Origin: Phragmites australis | Taxonomy: Eukaryota; Streptophyta; Magnoliopsida; Poales; Poaceae | Length of the DNA: 64,000 nt | Direction of reading: 5' to 3' | Assembly: GCF_958298935.1 (NCBI RefSeq) | Contig: NC_084941.1 | Location: forward strand, 11,444,001-11,508,000 | Part shown: positions 48,217 through 60,115 of the stretch, one piece after another | Layout of the letters: each line of letters begins with the position of its first letter | Numbering within the stretch: position 1 is the stretch's first letter | The notes under the pieces: model-generated | The model's input: the letters and a program-made list of their open reading frames with translations, nothing else | What the model was told of the DNA's origin: nothing | Databases searched by the model: none | Program-made: the position numbers and the translations under genes

Positions 48217-48845
48217 TTTATGGGAAAAGAAAAACTCCGTAAGCAACTATCTAGCCGTCTGATTGAATCCCTCAAAATGGAGAGGATGAGGACTATCCTC
48301 ACTCATAGATACCCATACCCGCATGAGCACTCAAGACATTTTATGATTGTTATGTTTGCTGGTTGGCTTTTTTTCTTTTCGTCTGATAACTTGCAAAACC
48401 TTACAATGAAGTTGGACAAGAATTATAAATGGTGTTCCATTGTTTGATTGGTTTCTTCTATTTCTTCTCGTCACCTTTTATTAGGAAGACCATCAAACCA
48501 AACTATTCAAACTTCAGTGATGGTAAGCAATCCCTGGTATATGAACTTGTAATAAAAGTAAAATAAGATGTATTGGTTCTCTGAAGCTGTTTCCAAATGC
48601 AGGTATATTGCTTGGATATTCTTGGCAGCACTATACCTATGCCTTTTCTAACCTAATATTTTAGCTACCTGTGCTTTATCTATTTTTGCATTTTGTGTCA
48701 TATTGCAGGTTATAAATAGCTTGCTGCGTGTTTTACAGCCACTGTGACAATAGGACTGTTTAAAGAGATAAATCTATTGACAGTAGAACTGCTAGCTGGA
48801 TTGCATTCTCACTTTGGACAAAGCATGATGACAACACACTGATTT
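48217..48845 (+). pseudogene. Captured fragment of a calcineurin-like phosphoesterase gene
   Basis: Plus-strand exon 1 (48217-48522) encodes SLKMERMRTILTHRYPYPHE, HSRHFMIVMFAGWLFFFSSD, then after a frameshift near 48437 GFFYFFSSPFIRKTIKPNYS. An intron with GT...AG (48523-48602) follows. Exon 2 (48603-48651) gives YIAWIFLAALY, then diverges. A third piece (48709-48845) gives CVFYSHCDNRTV, a stop, then SRTASWIAFSLWTKHDDNTL. In order and wording this follows, from memory, the N-terminal membrane part of the plant metallophosphoesterase family of Arabidopsis AT4G11800 type. The phosphoesterase domain itself is absent. Kept introns mean capture at DNA level. Confidence 0.68.
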
Positions 48846-48849
48846 CATT

Positions 48850-49010
48850 GGTCCACTTGGTTCCGGAACATCTCCCATTCCAGCTTAGGAACAAATACAC
48901 TAATACGAGCAAACAAAGTGAAGTCAACAACTTGAATCCAAGCTAAAAGTGCAAGCATTTCGTAGCAAAGCCACACCAAACCATAGCCCTGGAATCTCTA
49001 AGGTATCATC
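48850..49010 (-). pseudogene. Hydrophobic open frame, possible second captured piece
   Basis: Minus strand, without stops over 47 codons: GYGLVWLCYEMLALLAWIQ, then VDFTLFARISVFVPKLEWEM. It looks like one membrane segment followed by a polar part. It adjoins the phosphoesterase fragment but runs on the other strand. Not recognised. Confidence 0.3.
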
Positions 49011-49214
49011 AAATATTCAACATCGAATCAGATGAGTGCTGCAGGCTAAAACCCAACTACACCTAATTGCAGGCTTGCTGCTAATATTATTGATGTTAGC
49101 TAATATCCTGGGTGCTGCAAATTCTATCTCATGCAAGTCCTGTACTCCTAAACTTGAATTATTAGGTGAGCAATTTTACCCAATAAACATAAGTACATCA
49201 ACTGTAAAGCCTAG

Positions 49215-51909
49215 CTACAAGACGGTTCTTATTCTGACCTGATGACAATGGGCATTAATATTGGCTAGACGGTTTAGCAGATCAGCAGGTGGTTCTTTTC
49301 CAAAGTCCGCATAGAACCTTTGCAATTGAAAAGTAGGCAAATAACCAAAGTTATACAGGACTAAAAAGATTGTTGCAAGAAAGGAAACAGATATTACCAG
49401 GATCAGCTCACGGTTGGCACTATTTTCCTCCATGAGGAGCATATTTGTCTGCTTCAGTTGCTCATTCATCTCCTTCAATTACTCATTTTCTTCAATTAGA
49501 CTTCCATGAGCTATTTTGGTTGGGTGGACATTATTGGATTTCACAGCTGCTAGAATGTTAGCCTTTTCTACAATACCATTGGCTATTGGTACACGGCCAT
49601 GAGGCATGCCATGTCCTATGGAGTATAACACTTTCCCATCCAATTCTTGAGAATTCTCATCTGTTTTCCCCCCTACTTTGTACTCATTCTAAAACAAAAT
49701 ATCTAAATTACAAAGAATGGAACAAACTCATCTAAAAAGAATACTAAGCATGAAGAATGTACCAATCGCTTTTGTGCTATCTGGCTACGGATTGGAGCAT
49801 TTTTCCACTGTTGTCCACATTTTTCATCCCAAATTTCATTACAGCATATGTGTTTAAAGTGCCAGCCTTCTCACGGCCAAATTTATGTTCCTATAAGACC
49901 ACCAAACAATAAAGAAATTATAACGGACAAGACAGCCATATATTTTTAGAGGAGAGAACAAACTCATCATATAAAATGTTAGAGCCCTAGCAAGTTGACT
50001 AATAACAGAGCGTTCAAATTGGGTTTTGATCTATGCATGATTGTTTGATCACTGATGCCATATAGCTTTTTTCCTAGTTTCATTTCTCAAGTGGTTAAAA
50101 GAATAGTATTTGCTATTAAAAGTTGTACTATTGTCTATCTTTGGACATACAACATGGCTCATGAATCAAAAGTTTTACTTTAGTGCACCATGTTACTTGA
50201 GATTCTCAAAAAACAAAAACATTGTTACTTGCGGTTTAAATTTTTAGTCAGAGGCCGAGACACCATTATGCTTTAGTACTATGTTATGATACTTAAGCGA
50301 CATATTAGAAGTAAGGCACCTTTATTTTGTGAGGTATCTAAATTGCTTTCAGATCAAAACATGCAATGCTTGAGGAAATAATGCAATATGATGAGCATTA
50401 CTTTGGTTCTAGTCTAGACAGTGTAATGACGACCCTAAAAGGCAAAGGTTATATCATTAACAACCCATCTGGACCTTTCTCTTCAAGCATGTGGAACTAT
50501 ATTGGACCTGAGGTTTGTTCATTATTTATTTTCTATTGCTTAATATAACTTATCTTTTTAATAGCAAGAAATATTTTGGTTTTCTACATAAAAGTCCTTC
50601 ACAGAAGGTGAGCATACGAGCGATTGAGCATGACAAGTACAAAGTGATTGACAAGTTAAATAACCGATTACTTGAGGAAACTGAGGAAAGTAAGGCCTTT
50701 TTTCAGAATAATATCTTCAGCAAAAGCTACATATATATTCACCGACAAGGAAAGCACAAGGATTTCATACCAACAATTGTTGTGTCTCCCCCCATGGCCT
50801 TGAACCTCCTCTGTTCTGAGTAACATCTTCAGATTTCAATCTTGATGCTTGGGCTTTCATTCTCTTTTCCTTGTACTCATTAGTGGTCCAATAGTGGGAG
50901 AGTTTGGCCCAAACTTCCTTACTGCACCAATCAAGCTTACAGGTTAAGTGTTGTTCTTCTGTAAGTTCTATGGTCCGTGCTCGCTTGTCATCATAGTCCT
51001 CTTTCTTTTTAGAAAAGTACAATTTGACAATATCCAGGCGGACTTGATACATCATATCAGATACTCTTTTAAATAGATAGGTCTCTAAATTACGGTCAGC
51101 TTTTCTCATATCTTGTCTTCTAATAGGGAACAAACTCTGAACATGTGAAAAACAACTAAGTTAGATATGTCCACTCAAATTTCAGAACCCAAAAGGTACA
51201 AGCTAGTTAGTTTTCTTACCCAAAATTCATGCTTAACTAGTCTGGCATGTGATATTCCACGTTCATTCTTTTTCCAAAAATAATCGCACCATGCAAATGC
51301 CGGACATGTATCAAAAACTCTGCCTTCCTCATCATGGATGTGGATCACACCCGGGTATAGCTGTTTGAGGATTACTCCAAGCTGCGAGCCATACTTGTAG
51401 TCTTTAGGATTGTAATTGGCATAGGTGAACTAACTGTTAGCATAAAAACTTGAAATGTTAGTTTGCAATTTTAGTAGCAGAAAGAGTTGACAGAAGCATA
51501 AGGAAAGAGCTCCAAATTGACAGCACAAATTGACAGAAGCATAAGGAAAGACCTATAACTTGATTCTACCACTCAATATCCTACTAGTGCATGTCATCTA
51601 CTTGAATGACACAAATGGTAGACTATAATTAGGCCAAATGAAAATGAGGATTTCTAATAATGTTTGGATATGTAATATTTCAAGTTTGCAGTGTGTCTTT
51701 TCAGAGAGGCAAAAGGCTGAATTTAGTTCAATGCATTTCTTCAGTGTAATAAAAAAAGTAAAATGATAATTTCACATTTCTTCAGCTAATGTTTATACTT
51801 ATCTAGAACCCTTAGGAATTAGATAAACCTTCCCATCACGTGGAGGTAATCTCAGTTGTGTCCTACAACTCTTCCCTCTCCCTCTTTTTGAGGATCCTCG
51901 CTGGCCCAT
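49215..51909 (-). pseudogene. CACTA accessory gene with Transposase_24-type domain
   Basis: Exons read on the minus strand: 51909-51800 (MGQRGSSKRGRGKSCRTQLR then LPPRDGKVYLIPKG); about 51430-51220 (LGVILKQLYPGVIHIHDEEG, FAWCDYFWKKNERG); 51136-50771 (CSKEVWAKLSHYWTTNEYKE then KSEDVTQNRGGSRPWGETQQ); about 49890-49760; and 49690-49215 (GRVPIANGIVEKANILAAVK, coiled coil LKEMNEQLKQTNMLLMEENS). This is the plant Ptta/En/Spm family (Transposase_24 pattern), the TNPA-like DNA-binding partner. Stops in the fourth and fifth exons suggest decay. Confidence 0.78.
50345..50760 (+). pseudogene. Captured fragment of an unidentified host gene
   Basis: Plus-strand exon 50350-50512 gives HAMLEEIMQYDEHYFGSSLD, then VMTTLKGKGYIINNPSGPFS and SSMWNYIGPE, ending at a GT donor (GAG|GTTTGT). 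An AT-rich intron ends in AATAG near 50563. The next exon gives KKYFGFLHKSPSQKVSIRAI, then KYKVIDKLNNRLLEETEESK. It lies in an intron of the minus-strand accessory gene, on the opposite strand. I do not recognise the protein. Confidence 0.5.
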
Positions 51910-51959
51910 TTAGTACAAATAGCACCATCATTTGAATCATCACCACTAGCACCACTGCT

Positions 51960-52180
51960 CAATTGGGAGTTAACACCATTAGTACCAACTCTTTGGGAGT
52001 CAATATTATCAGCATCGCTCCTTTGGGAGCTCCTGCCAGTGGCTGCACGCAGGTTACTCGCAAGTTTTTTTGTGTCGAAGGCCCTGCATCTCCTGCATTA
52101 CCAAAAAAAAAAAATAAGTTCATTGCAAAGAAAAGATTCAACACATTTTGTTCCAGAGAAATGACAAGAAAAGATCAGGA
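51960..52180. other. Spacer between the two CACTA genes
   Basis: Holds short repeats of GGGAGT-AAC/TATTATCAGC and a (A)11 run. Open frames on both strands have no family features. Confidence 0.4.
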
Positions 52181-52259
52181 CATGTAAATAAAGCTTGGAG
52201 GAAATTTAGAGCAGTATATACATACAATAAGATTTTATTTCCAAATAAGACAATATAAG

Positions 52260-55200
52260 TCAAAAATCATTTGGGTCATAAGGTGGGTGTTCAGGCTGAT
52301 CATCTTGGTCCTCTTCATCATCTTCATCGGTATCTTGATCATCCATATCTTCTTCATCTGCCGCTTTAATATTCAGTTTGGATAGAAATTTCAAATCCTC
52401 TGGATTCGTTATCTTGTCTGAGACAGTTGAAATTATATTGTCTAGATCCATCCCTAAGTCAATGACAAAAGTTCCCGGTAGCCCATCCTCTTGATAGAAT
52501 GATATTTCTTATGTTGGACCATTAGGAGGATTTGAATCATCAATGATGTCATTTGAAGGAATATAGATGCGCGGAAAAACATGATATGCAATCCACCATT
52601 CCGTTAGATCTGTTTTGTCTGTACAGGTGTAAGGCGAATAATAAACCTGTTTAACTTGACTTGCCATGACAAATGGTTCAAACACTGAAAGCCTAGAAGT
52701 ATGTTTAATCTCCACCAACCCTAACTTCTCAGTACGCCTAGTTCCATTTGGTGTTGGATCAAACTAATAACAATCAAATAAAATCATCTCTAGTTGCAAG
52801 CCTCCTTCCCATTTTATTCTTATGATGTCCTTAACAACACCATAATACTACAGCTCATTGTTGTTATCATCAAGGCAAGATACACAAATAGTACTATTAA
52901 CCGTTGTTAACATTGATTTAGTTCTCTCATATGCCTCTGAACGAAATCTATACCCATTCAAGTCATAGCATCCATAGCTGGTTACTATTTTGCGAAAACC
53001 ATAAGATATTTCACGCAAGGCATTATCAACACTACACAACTTCATGCACTGCAAGTTCAAAATAGTATGATATGTTAGTTATTGGACTATTCAGATGGCT
53101 ACATTACTTTAATGTGAAAATTTTCAGCAACATACTTGTTCTTTGAACCAATCAAAAAAATTAGGTCCGTATTTCCCACGGCTATTCTTCCACCCATGCA
53201 ACCATAAGTCCCAAAGCTGCTCAGGTTTTGCTTTAATTCGGCTCTTCCATTGTTCCTTCTCAAATTTTCTAAGGGAACAAAGTAAGTTAGCATGCTACCA
53301 ACAAATTATATGGAAAATAAATTAGAGTTTGTAGATTCAATGTGTGCACACTTGAAGAATTCGTCCATCTCCGGCATGTTTGTCAAAATATATAGAAAAT
53401 CAACCTCATACTCTTCCTTTGAGAGCTCATGAACACCTCGAGGGCTAATGCACCGACCAGGGCATTGAAAGATTTCAAGGTTGCATGAACTTTGAAAGGT
53501 AGAAGCACCATCATCATATCGAGGAATGTTATTTCTAATTGATCGAGCTTGGGGCTTAAAAAAGAGAGAAAGTTAATTTGTGGCCTCCTCAACTAATTCA
53601 GCCTCAACAATGCAACCCTCAACACGAGCTTTATTTCGTACTTTCTTTCTAAGCTTTTGGATTCCCTGCATGAACCAAACAAATAATGAAGAGAAGAATA
53701 GTATACAATAAAAATAGTATATTGTTTCTATTTTTACCTCTCATATGGATAGTTCCAACGGGATTGGACAGGGCCTCCAAGTCGAGCCTCACGAGGAAGA
53801 TGAATGATTAGATGTTGCATAGGGTTGAAGAACCTAGGAGGAAATATCTTCTCCATTTTGCAGTTGAGAACAACAATATGTTGTTCTAGTGAGCATATGG
53901 TATCCTTACTCAACTCTTTGGCACACAACTGCCGATAGAAGAAGCTAAGCTCAGCCAAACAGACCCATAAGTTTTCCAGAAGAAAGCCACGGAATGTAAT
54001 GGGAAGTAAGCGTTCCATGAAGATGTGGTAATCATGGCTCTTTAGGCCAAAGGTCTTCTTTTGCAACAAGTTAACCCCCCTCCTAATATTGGCTGCATAG
54101 CCATCAGCAAACTTGAGTTCTTGAAACCATTTAACAATTTTCGGCTTGTCATTCTTATCAATGACAAATGGGCCCCATGGCTTGTCCCACTTGCCATTTT
54201 CCTTCAGCTTCAAATGCAGTGCTGGACGATTGCATATCTCGGCTAGATCTTGCCTCGCCTTCGCATTGTCTTTAGTCTTATCGGGTATGTCAAAGCATGT
54301 GTTCCATATAGCTTCAGCCACATTTTTCTCATTGTGCATCACATCAATGTTGTGTGGCAATAGTAATTTATGAAAGTATGGAAAGCTACCAAAAACAACT
54401 AACATGGGTCCAATTGTGCACTTTACCAAAGTTTCTTGTGTCATCTATGAGTGTATTCATTTGTGCAAATATTTCCTCCCATGATAAATGCCTTGGAGCC
54501 TCATCAAGTACCACTGTGTTCTTACAAAACGCATTAGCTTGAAATCTGAATTCATGGCCTCTAGGTAAGAAGCGCCTATGGTAATCAAACCAGCAAGCCT
54601 TATGACCATAACAAAGTGTGAATGCTATACTATCACACAAGCATACTGGGCACGCAAACTTACCATGAGTGCTCCATCCAGCAAAGTTACCATAAGCAGG
54701 GAAATCATGAACTGACCACAGATAGACGGCTCGCATTATAAAGTTTTGCTTGAGCGAAGCATCCCATGTTTCTACCCCCTCCCACAACCTCATTAGTTCA
54801 TCAACTAAAGGTTGCATTAGAATGTTAAGTTTCTTTCCAGGATGTTCAGGACCCGGGACCACAAGGGTAAGGAATATGTACTTTGACTTCATAATCGTGC
54901 TTGGTGGAAAATTCAATAGAGTAACAAATACTGGCCAGCAAGAGCAAGCCACATATTTCTACAATCACTAGCGAAATCTGGAAAGTCTTCATCAAATTGT
55001 TGCCACGCTTCTCGATCACATAGGTGCACCATCTTACCAAATGTGGACCGCTTGTGAGACTGCATTAGCTTTGCCATCTTCGCATGTGCATATAACCTTT
55101 GTAGCCTATCTGTGATGGGAAAGTACCGCAACACTTTACGTGGGACTCGATTATGGCCTTCCTCATAACGAGAGGTATCACAAACATCACACTTGTCTTT

Positions 55201-55872
55201 ATTTTTATTATCTTTATAGTAAAGTATGCAATTGTTATAACAAACACCAATTTTGATATATGGCATACTAAGACCCTCTAAGAGTTTCTTTGACTGGTAG
55301 AAGTCATTGGGCAACTTAGATTCTGGAGGCAAAAGTTCATGGATTAAATTCAAGTTCGCTTCAAAGTGTGCAATTGACATGTTGTATTGTGATTTCAAAG
55401 CGAGCAAGCGTGCTATAGTAGACAGAGATGAGTGTGTTGTGTTCTCATGGACCGATTGATCAGCACTAGCAACCATCCTATAAAAGGCTCGAGCAGACTT
55501 TGTTGGCTCCTCATCGATTAGTGGTGAATGGTTGCTGCCAAGTTCAACCAACATATCATCCATGCGGTCAGTTTCTCCAAATCTCTCATCATGTCCACCT
55601 TCAAAATGACTATCAACAAGTCTCTCACCATGTGCTGTCCATGTTGCATAGTCATCCTTAAACTCAAATTTACACAAGTGCATCTCTATCGTAAACCTTT
55701 TATGCATAACAAAGTTCCAGCACATACTGCATGGACATTTAATGGTTCCACCTACAACCAGATTAGGCATAGAGAACGCACGATCTAAGAATAGGTTGGT
55801 GTTTTCAATCCAATCATTAGATGGAGCCTGCCCACGAGACCAACTAGCATATATCCACTCACAGTTTGCCAT
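52260..55872 (-). pseudogene. CACTA transposase (TNP2/TNPD type), decayed
   Basis: Starts MANCEWIYASWSRG; the Transpos_assoc zinc-finger-like part CPCSMCWNFV lies within 55 codons of the start. Then KLPNDFYQSKKLLEGLSMPY, CDVCDTSRYEEG and VPRKVLRYFPITDRLQRLY. The Transposase_21 core reads ETWDASLKQNF, VHDFPAYGNFAGWSTHGKFA and HNIDVMHNEKNV. A DUF4218-like part has FLLENLWVCLAELSFFYRQL and RLGGPVQSRWNYPYER. A DUF4216-like end has GYRFRSEAYER and FVMASQVKQVYYS, then an acidic tail to 52260. Damage: a deletion with frameshift near 54940, another near 54420, and stops near 53580, 52855 and 52765. Confidence 0.9.
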
Positions 55873-57540
55873 TACTTTATTCTATTTTTTAAAAAAGATG
55901 AGCAATATCATTCACTCATGTAGTCTGATTGCTCAAATAATTACAGCTAATGGCATGGCACATGAAAAAAATTCATATGAACAAACATCAACTTATAAAA
56001 AATTGCTATTTAACACAAGTACTGAACAAGTATATGTTTTGTACATATGAACAACCGTATGAAAAAGTCATATGAACAAGAATCAACTTGTGAAAAAAAT
56101 TGCTACTCTAACACAAGTACTGAACAACTATGTGTTCTGTACATACGAATAAGTGTGTGAAAAAAATTAATATGAACAAGCTTATGCCCTGTACTGTACA
56201 TTTATGACATGCTCAAGAATGAATTATTCAAAATACACGATACGTACACACAAGCAACAATTTTTTCACACATACAAGATACGTACACACACAACATTCC
56301 AATTAAAAGGAAAATAGCAACAACTTCAAACTGACACAGCTGGTAGCGTAGCAACAATTTTGCTTTCACAGTTTCAAACACATGGACACACAACATTCCA
56401 GATGCTGTGCAACAATAGCAAGCAAAAATATAGGAAAATAGCAAATTTCAAACAGATCCAATTCCAACACTACAGATGGTCAATATAGATGTTCCATACA
56501 ATGTTATAGCATCTTTTAAACATATCAAAAGCAACATAATTTGTTATGACATGCAGATGTTCGGCAGCAACTCCACTTGAACATGGTCTAGCTATATTCA
56601 CACGGAAGTACTACACATGGGAGATCACATGATCTTGCAATAAACTACAAAACTAGTACACACAGGACAGCTTCGAATGCAGAAGAGGAACAAATTGAAC
56701 ATATAGCAGAAACGAATAATACACATCAAACATACCAACAAGACAGCATTTCAAAATATACAAAGATTATGCAGGGTAGAAATAGAATTACCTGAGGAGA
56801 GCGCACGCGGCCACCTCGTGCGTCTTGCCGGTAAAAGACCATAAATTTAGTAAAAGAGTACAAAAGGTGACAAAAGATAATACAAATTCGGTATAATATC
56901 AGAGTACATCGACTTACAGTTATAATTACTAATCAGAGTATATGGAAGACTAACTGATGAATATATGTTAAGTTCAGATCAAGTGTATGGCTTGTCATAC
57001 TGAAACTCGCTACAACTCTATTGTGTACAACCCCATTAAATATTTCAAAAAGAACTTGTAACTGCAAATTTCGTCTGGCAGACATTTTACTGGTCGTGAA
57101 TTGTGATGTTTACTATACTAGGTAAGCACATCCCTATGTAGCCAGGCCAAAAAGTTTAAGCACCAATTTTGCTCTGTCTCTGTTTACACAAAATTTATCC
57201 AAGAAGATTAGAAACTTTAGAAACATTGGCTAAAGAGTTTCTGTGCAAACTGATGCCGTTCGACTGCACCAAAGACCAGCATATGCACTTACTATAAGCT
57301 ATTTCATACTACTGTTTGCCAAAGTGTCCTGATATGTAACCATGTAACAAATCCTTACATCAGTCTAGCAAAAAAAAGAGCACTCACTTACCAGTTGTAC
57401 TCCGATTTCTTCTCGAGGTCTCCGGAGCAGGCTGCCAATCAGAAAATAAAACACCCAGATCAGAAATACATAGCAACAGCAACGTGGACAATTAGTAGGG
57501 GAAAGAGGGGCGGTCAAAAACACCAGAGCATCTAGGGTTC
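55873..57540 (-). other. 5' non-coding part of the CACTA element
   Basis: AT-rich DNA upstream of the transposase start. At 55950-56200 CATATGAACAA and AACACAAGTACTGAACAA words recur three times at about 75-bp spacing. At 56200-56460 (A/T)CACACACAACATTCCA recurs. Probable leader intron of the element; no gene seen. Confidence 0.45.
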
Positions 57541-58100
57541 GGACTGGACTAGCAAATCACCTCAATGTCGACGACCTCGTGGACGTCACCGCTGCCCCTC
57601 TCTCCCCGACGGCTCCACACCAGCTTGAAGACGGCGTGGATTAGTTGCTGCTCAAATCCCCCAAAAGAGGTTATAGCTCCCAGCAGCGCGTCACCAGATC
57701 GACCAACACAACTTCTCGGAAACCAGAATTTCAGCCAAAAGGCACATCGGAGGAGGGAGGGTCGGACAGGAGAACTCACTGGATCGAAGCTCTCGGTGGC
57801 GCGCGAGCTGCCCGTCGTCGCTTTGGTCTTTGGGCTAGACCAGGGGCTCGAACGGGACAGGGCCAGCGCGAATTCGGCAGGTGGATGAAGGGGGGTTGAA
57901 ACATGCGGGGGGCGAAGGCTGGAGAGGTAGTAGCGGCAGGGGTCGAGGTGGGGGTTGCGTTTGGGGATCTAAGAGGTGGGTTCAAGCTGGACCAGGTGGC
58001 GTCAAAAAAACAGCGAGAGGAGTAGAGGAAAGGGTGGCGCGAGCTGAAAAAAATAGTCTGTGGGTGGCGCCAACGAAGAGTTATGCGTGGGAAGCTAATT
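57541..58100 (-). promoter_or_regulatory. GC-rich 5' end of the CACTA element
   Basis: A sharp rise in GC right inside the terminal and subterminal repeats, at the 5' side of both minus-strand genes. CACTA elements usually hold their promoter and first untranslated exon here. Overlapping open frames on both strands are typical of GC-rich DNA and are not called as genes. Confidence 0.4.
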
Positions 58101-58253
58101 TTTCTGGGAGTGCAGTGAGGTCCCACCGTGAAAAAGTAATTTCGTGGGGGTTTAAAATTACCCGTCACGAAAATACATGTTTTTTTTAGGGCTTTTAATT
58201 CCTCTCATGAAAATTTATCACCCTCACAAAAGATCCGTTTTATAGTAGTGATA

Positions 58254-58483
58254 ACTTCTTGCAAAATTGGAGGCCAAAACTGAAGGTAGCCTACTGGATC
58301 CAAGTGCCAAGCAATTAATTATTATTTCAGTTAGATCACATTTTTGCAAAGACAAGTGGACGGCTCGAATCCTTTGGGGCTGTGGCGATCAACAGCCGCT
58401 GATCACACCTAGGAAGGACCATTATTTTTCTTTAATTTGTAATTTACGAGAGGAGCAAAATACTTCATAAAAGAAGTGTGTTT
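58254..58483. other. Unassigned DNA between the CACTA element and the duplication
   Basis: Low-copy-looking sequence directly right of the TSD. The matching left flank of the insertion is 46800-46901. No feature recognised. Confidence 0.5.
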
Positions 58484-59668
58484 AATAAGCATATTTCCAT
58501 CACATGACAAGAGGCGCTCTAGTTTTGAACAACGAAAACCTGTACTTATGACCGGCAATTAATATTTGTAGTTATAGCACCTCCTTCAAATGATACATCT
58601 ACCGCAACACATTGGGTATATTTCTAAGCAATATTTAAGTATGGCGACAAAACCACACTATAAAAAAGCAGTAGATTGAACATGTATATCTCCTTGCAGG
58701 ACAAAGAAACAAATACAAGACAAAATATATGAGTGTAACATGAAACAAGCTAAGGACATACCAACGGTGCACACAAAATGAAATCAGAGAAGAAAGAACA
58801 CTACCTAGTATTGGACGGCACGAGTGGAAATGAATAAGGACACGAACTAAAACAAAAGTAATAAAAGAATAAAAAGTAGCGATCGATGAAAATTCAAGGA
58901 CTGAAGCGAAGGAGGACACTACTTACCAAACCTTAAATTGAAAATGGAAAAAGAAAAGCAGGGATGAAAAATAGAGCCACTAATTTTCTTTTACTTTGGC
59001 CTAAGATTTAAAATAATTAAATTCTAAATGGAACAAAAATATTATCATAAAAAAATAAGCACTCTTTCCACATTTCCATCAACTGCAAGGAGAAGAGGCA
59101 CTCTAGCTTTGAACTATGAAAAGCTGCACTTACTCAAATGTCAGTTTCAAAGACCGTCGGTTTTGATATATAAGGCCGGCAATTAATATTTATATTCATA
59201 GTACCTCCTTAATATGATACACCTATAAAAATGCACCAGCTATATTTCCTAGAAGTATCTTTGAATGATCCAGGAAACCATAATATAAAAATGCACTAGA
59301 CTAAGCGCGCAATATCTCCATATACCAAAAAAAAAAAAAACACACTCAAGGCAATACAGACGGACGTGACATGAAACAAGGCAAGACAAGATAAATCATA
59401 TATCCAATTTCCAATTGTGACATAATAGTATCATCATTTTGGACTAGTGACGTATCATCCACACGCGGAAAAAACAAATCGAAGAAGCAAAACACCGCCC
59501 AATATTTGACGGCACAAGTGGAAATGCAGGCACCATCTGGGAAAACCATAACGTAAAAAGAACAAAATTAAAAGGATTGAAGAAAATTCAAGGACCCAAC
59601 GTGCACACTGCACAGCACCAAACCTTAAAAAGAACTGGGAATAAGAAAAGCAGGGACAAAAAATGGAG
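58484..59668. repeat. Diverged tandem duplication upstream of the F-box/kelch gene
   Basis: Unit 1 (58484-58977) and unit 2 (59054-59668) share, in order, AATAAGCA, TTTCCATCA, GGCAATTAATATTT, GTACCTCCTT-like words, TGACATGAAACAAG, GACGGCACNAGTGGAAATG, GAAAATTCAAGGAC, CAAACCTTAAA and AAGAAAAGCAGGGA. Period about 570 bp. Unit 2 ends about 240 bp before the likely TATA box, so the repeat may carry regulatory sites. Confidence 0.82.
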
Positions 59669-59902
59669 CCAAAATAAACTATGAAAGTAGTGGGGGAAAA
59701 GTGAAGGGAATAAAAATAAGGAAAGGGAGAAGAATCCCAAGTACACATTTAGCTGCCTGCACACCGCACCGGCTCCGCAGAGGAGAGAGAGAGAGAGGCT
59801 CTGCGGCGGCAGGAGGGAAGCTGAAGCTGAAGCTGCGGCGGCAGGAGCCGCAGTAGAAGAAGGAGCCACCTACATGTCTCTATCTCCTATCTGTCCATCT
59901 AT

Positions 59903-59911
59903 TATATATAT
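59903..59911 (+). promoter_or_regulatory. Candidate TATA box of the F-box/kelch gene
   Basis: TATATATAT sits about 30 bp before a GA-rich stretch (59940-59975) suited to a 5' UTR. A GA run (59781-59796) and CGGCGGCAGGAG words lie just upstream. Start of transcription is inferred near 59940. Confidence 0.5.
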
Positions 59912-60115
59912 GCAGGTATAATTATATGGCCATTTAGATAGGGATTAGAGAGAGAAGTGGTTAGAGAGGGAGAGGAAATTTTTGTATAGGAGACAGATAG
60001 GGGGGTAGTTGATGGGGAGGGTTTGATTGGCCCTTTTTGCTTCCCGGATCCAGCCGCCGTCGTCGCGTCCTTCCGGCGATTCAGAGTTCTTGATTGAATG
60101 CATTCTTCGTTCTAG

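Larger units (their letters stand above)
46902..58250 (-). mobile_element. Large CACTA (En/Spm) element, 11.3 kb, with captured gene pieces
   Basis: The left end is CACTACCACAGAACAGACTT; the right end, inverted, CACTACTATAAAACGGATCT. The 3-bp duplication ATA flanks it (46899-46901 and 58251-58253). Subterminal repeats of the types CCGCCAGGAAAA, ACCGCCACGAAAAT and CCGTCACGAAAAT fill the outer 400 bp on the left and 150 bp on the right. Two transposition genes run on the minus strand. Both are damaged, so the copy is probably immobile on its own. Confidence 0.95.

Noticed and set aside
48217..48532. First thought to be a piece of the exine protein NEF1 gene
   Set aside because: The order of later blocks fits the calcineurin-like phosphoesterase family better as recalled; only a search can settle it.
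57549..58189. Several overlapping frames of 76-130 codons on both strands
   Set aside because: GC-rich 5' end of the CACTA element; frames overlap on both strands with no recognisable domain.
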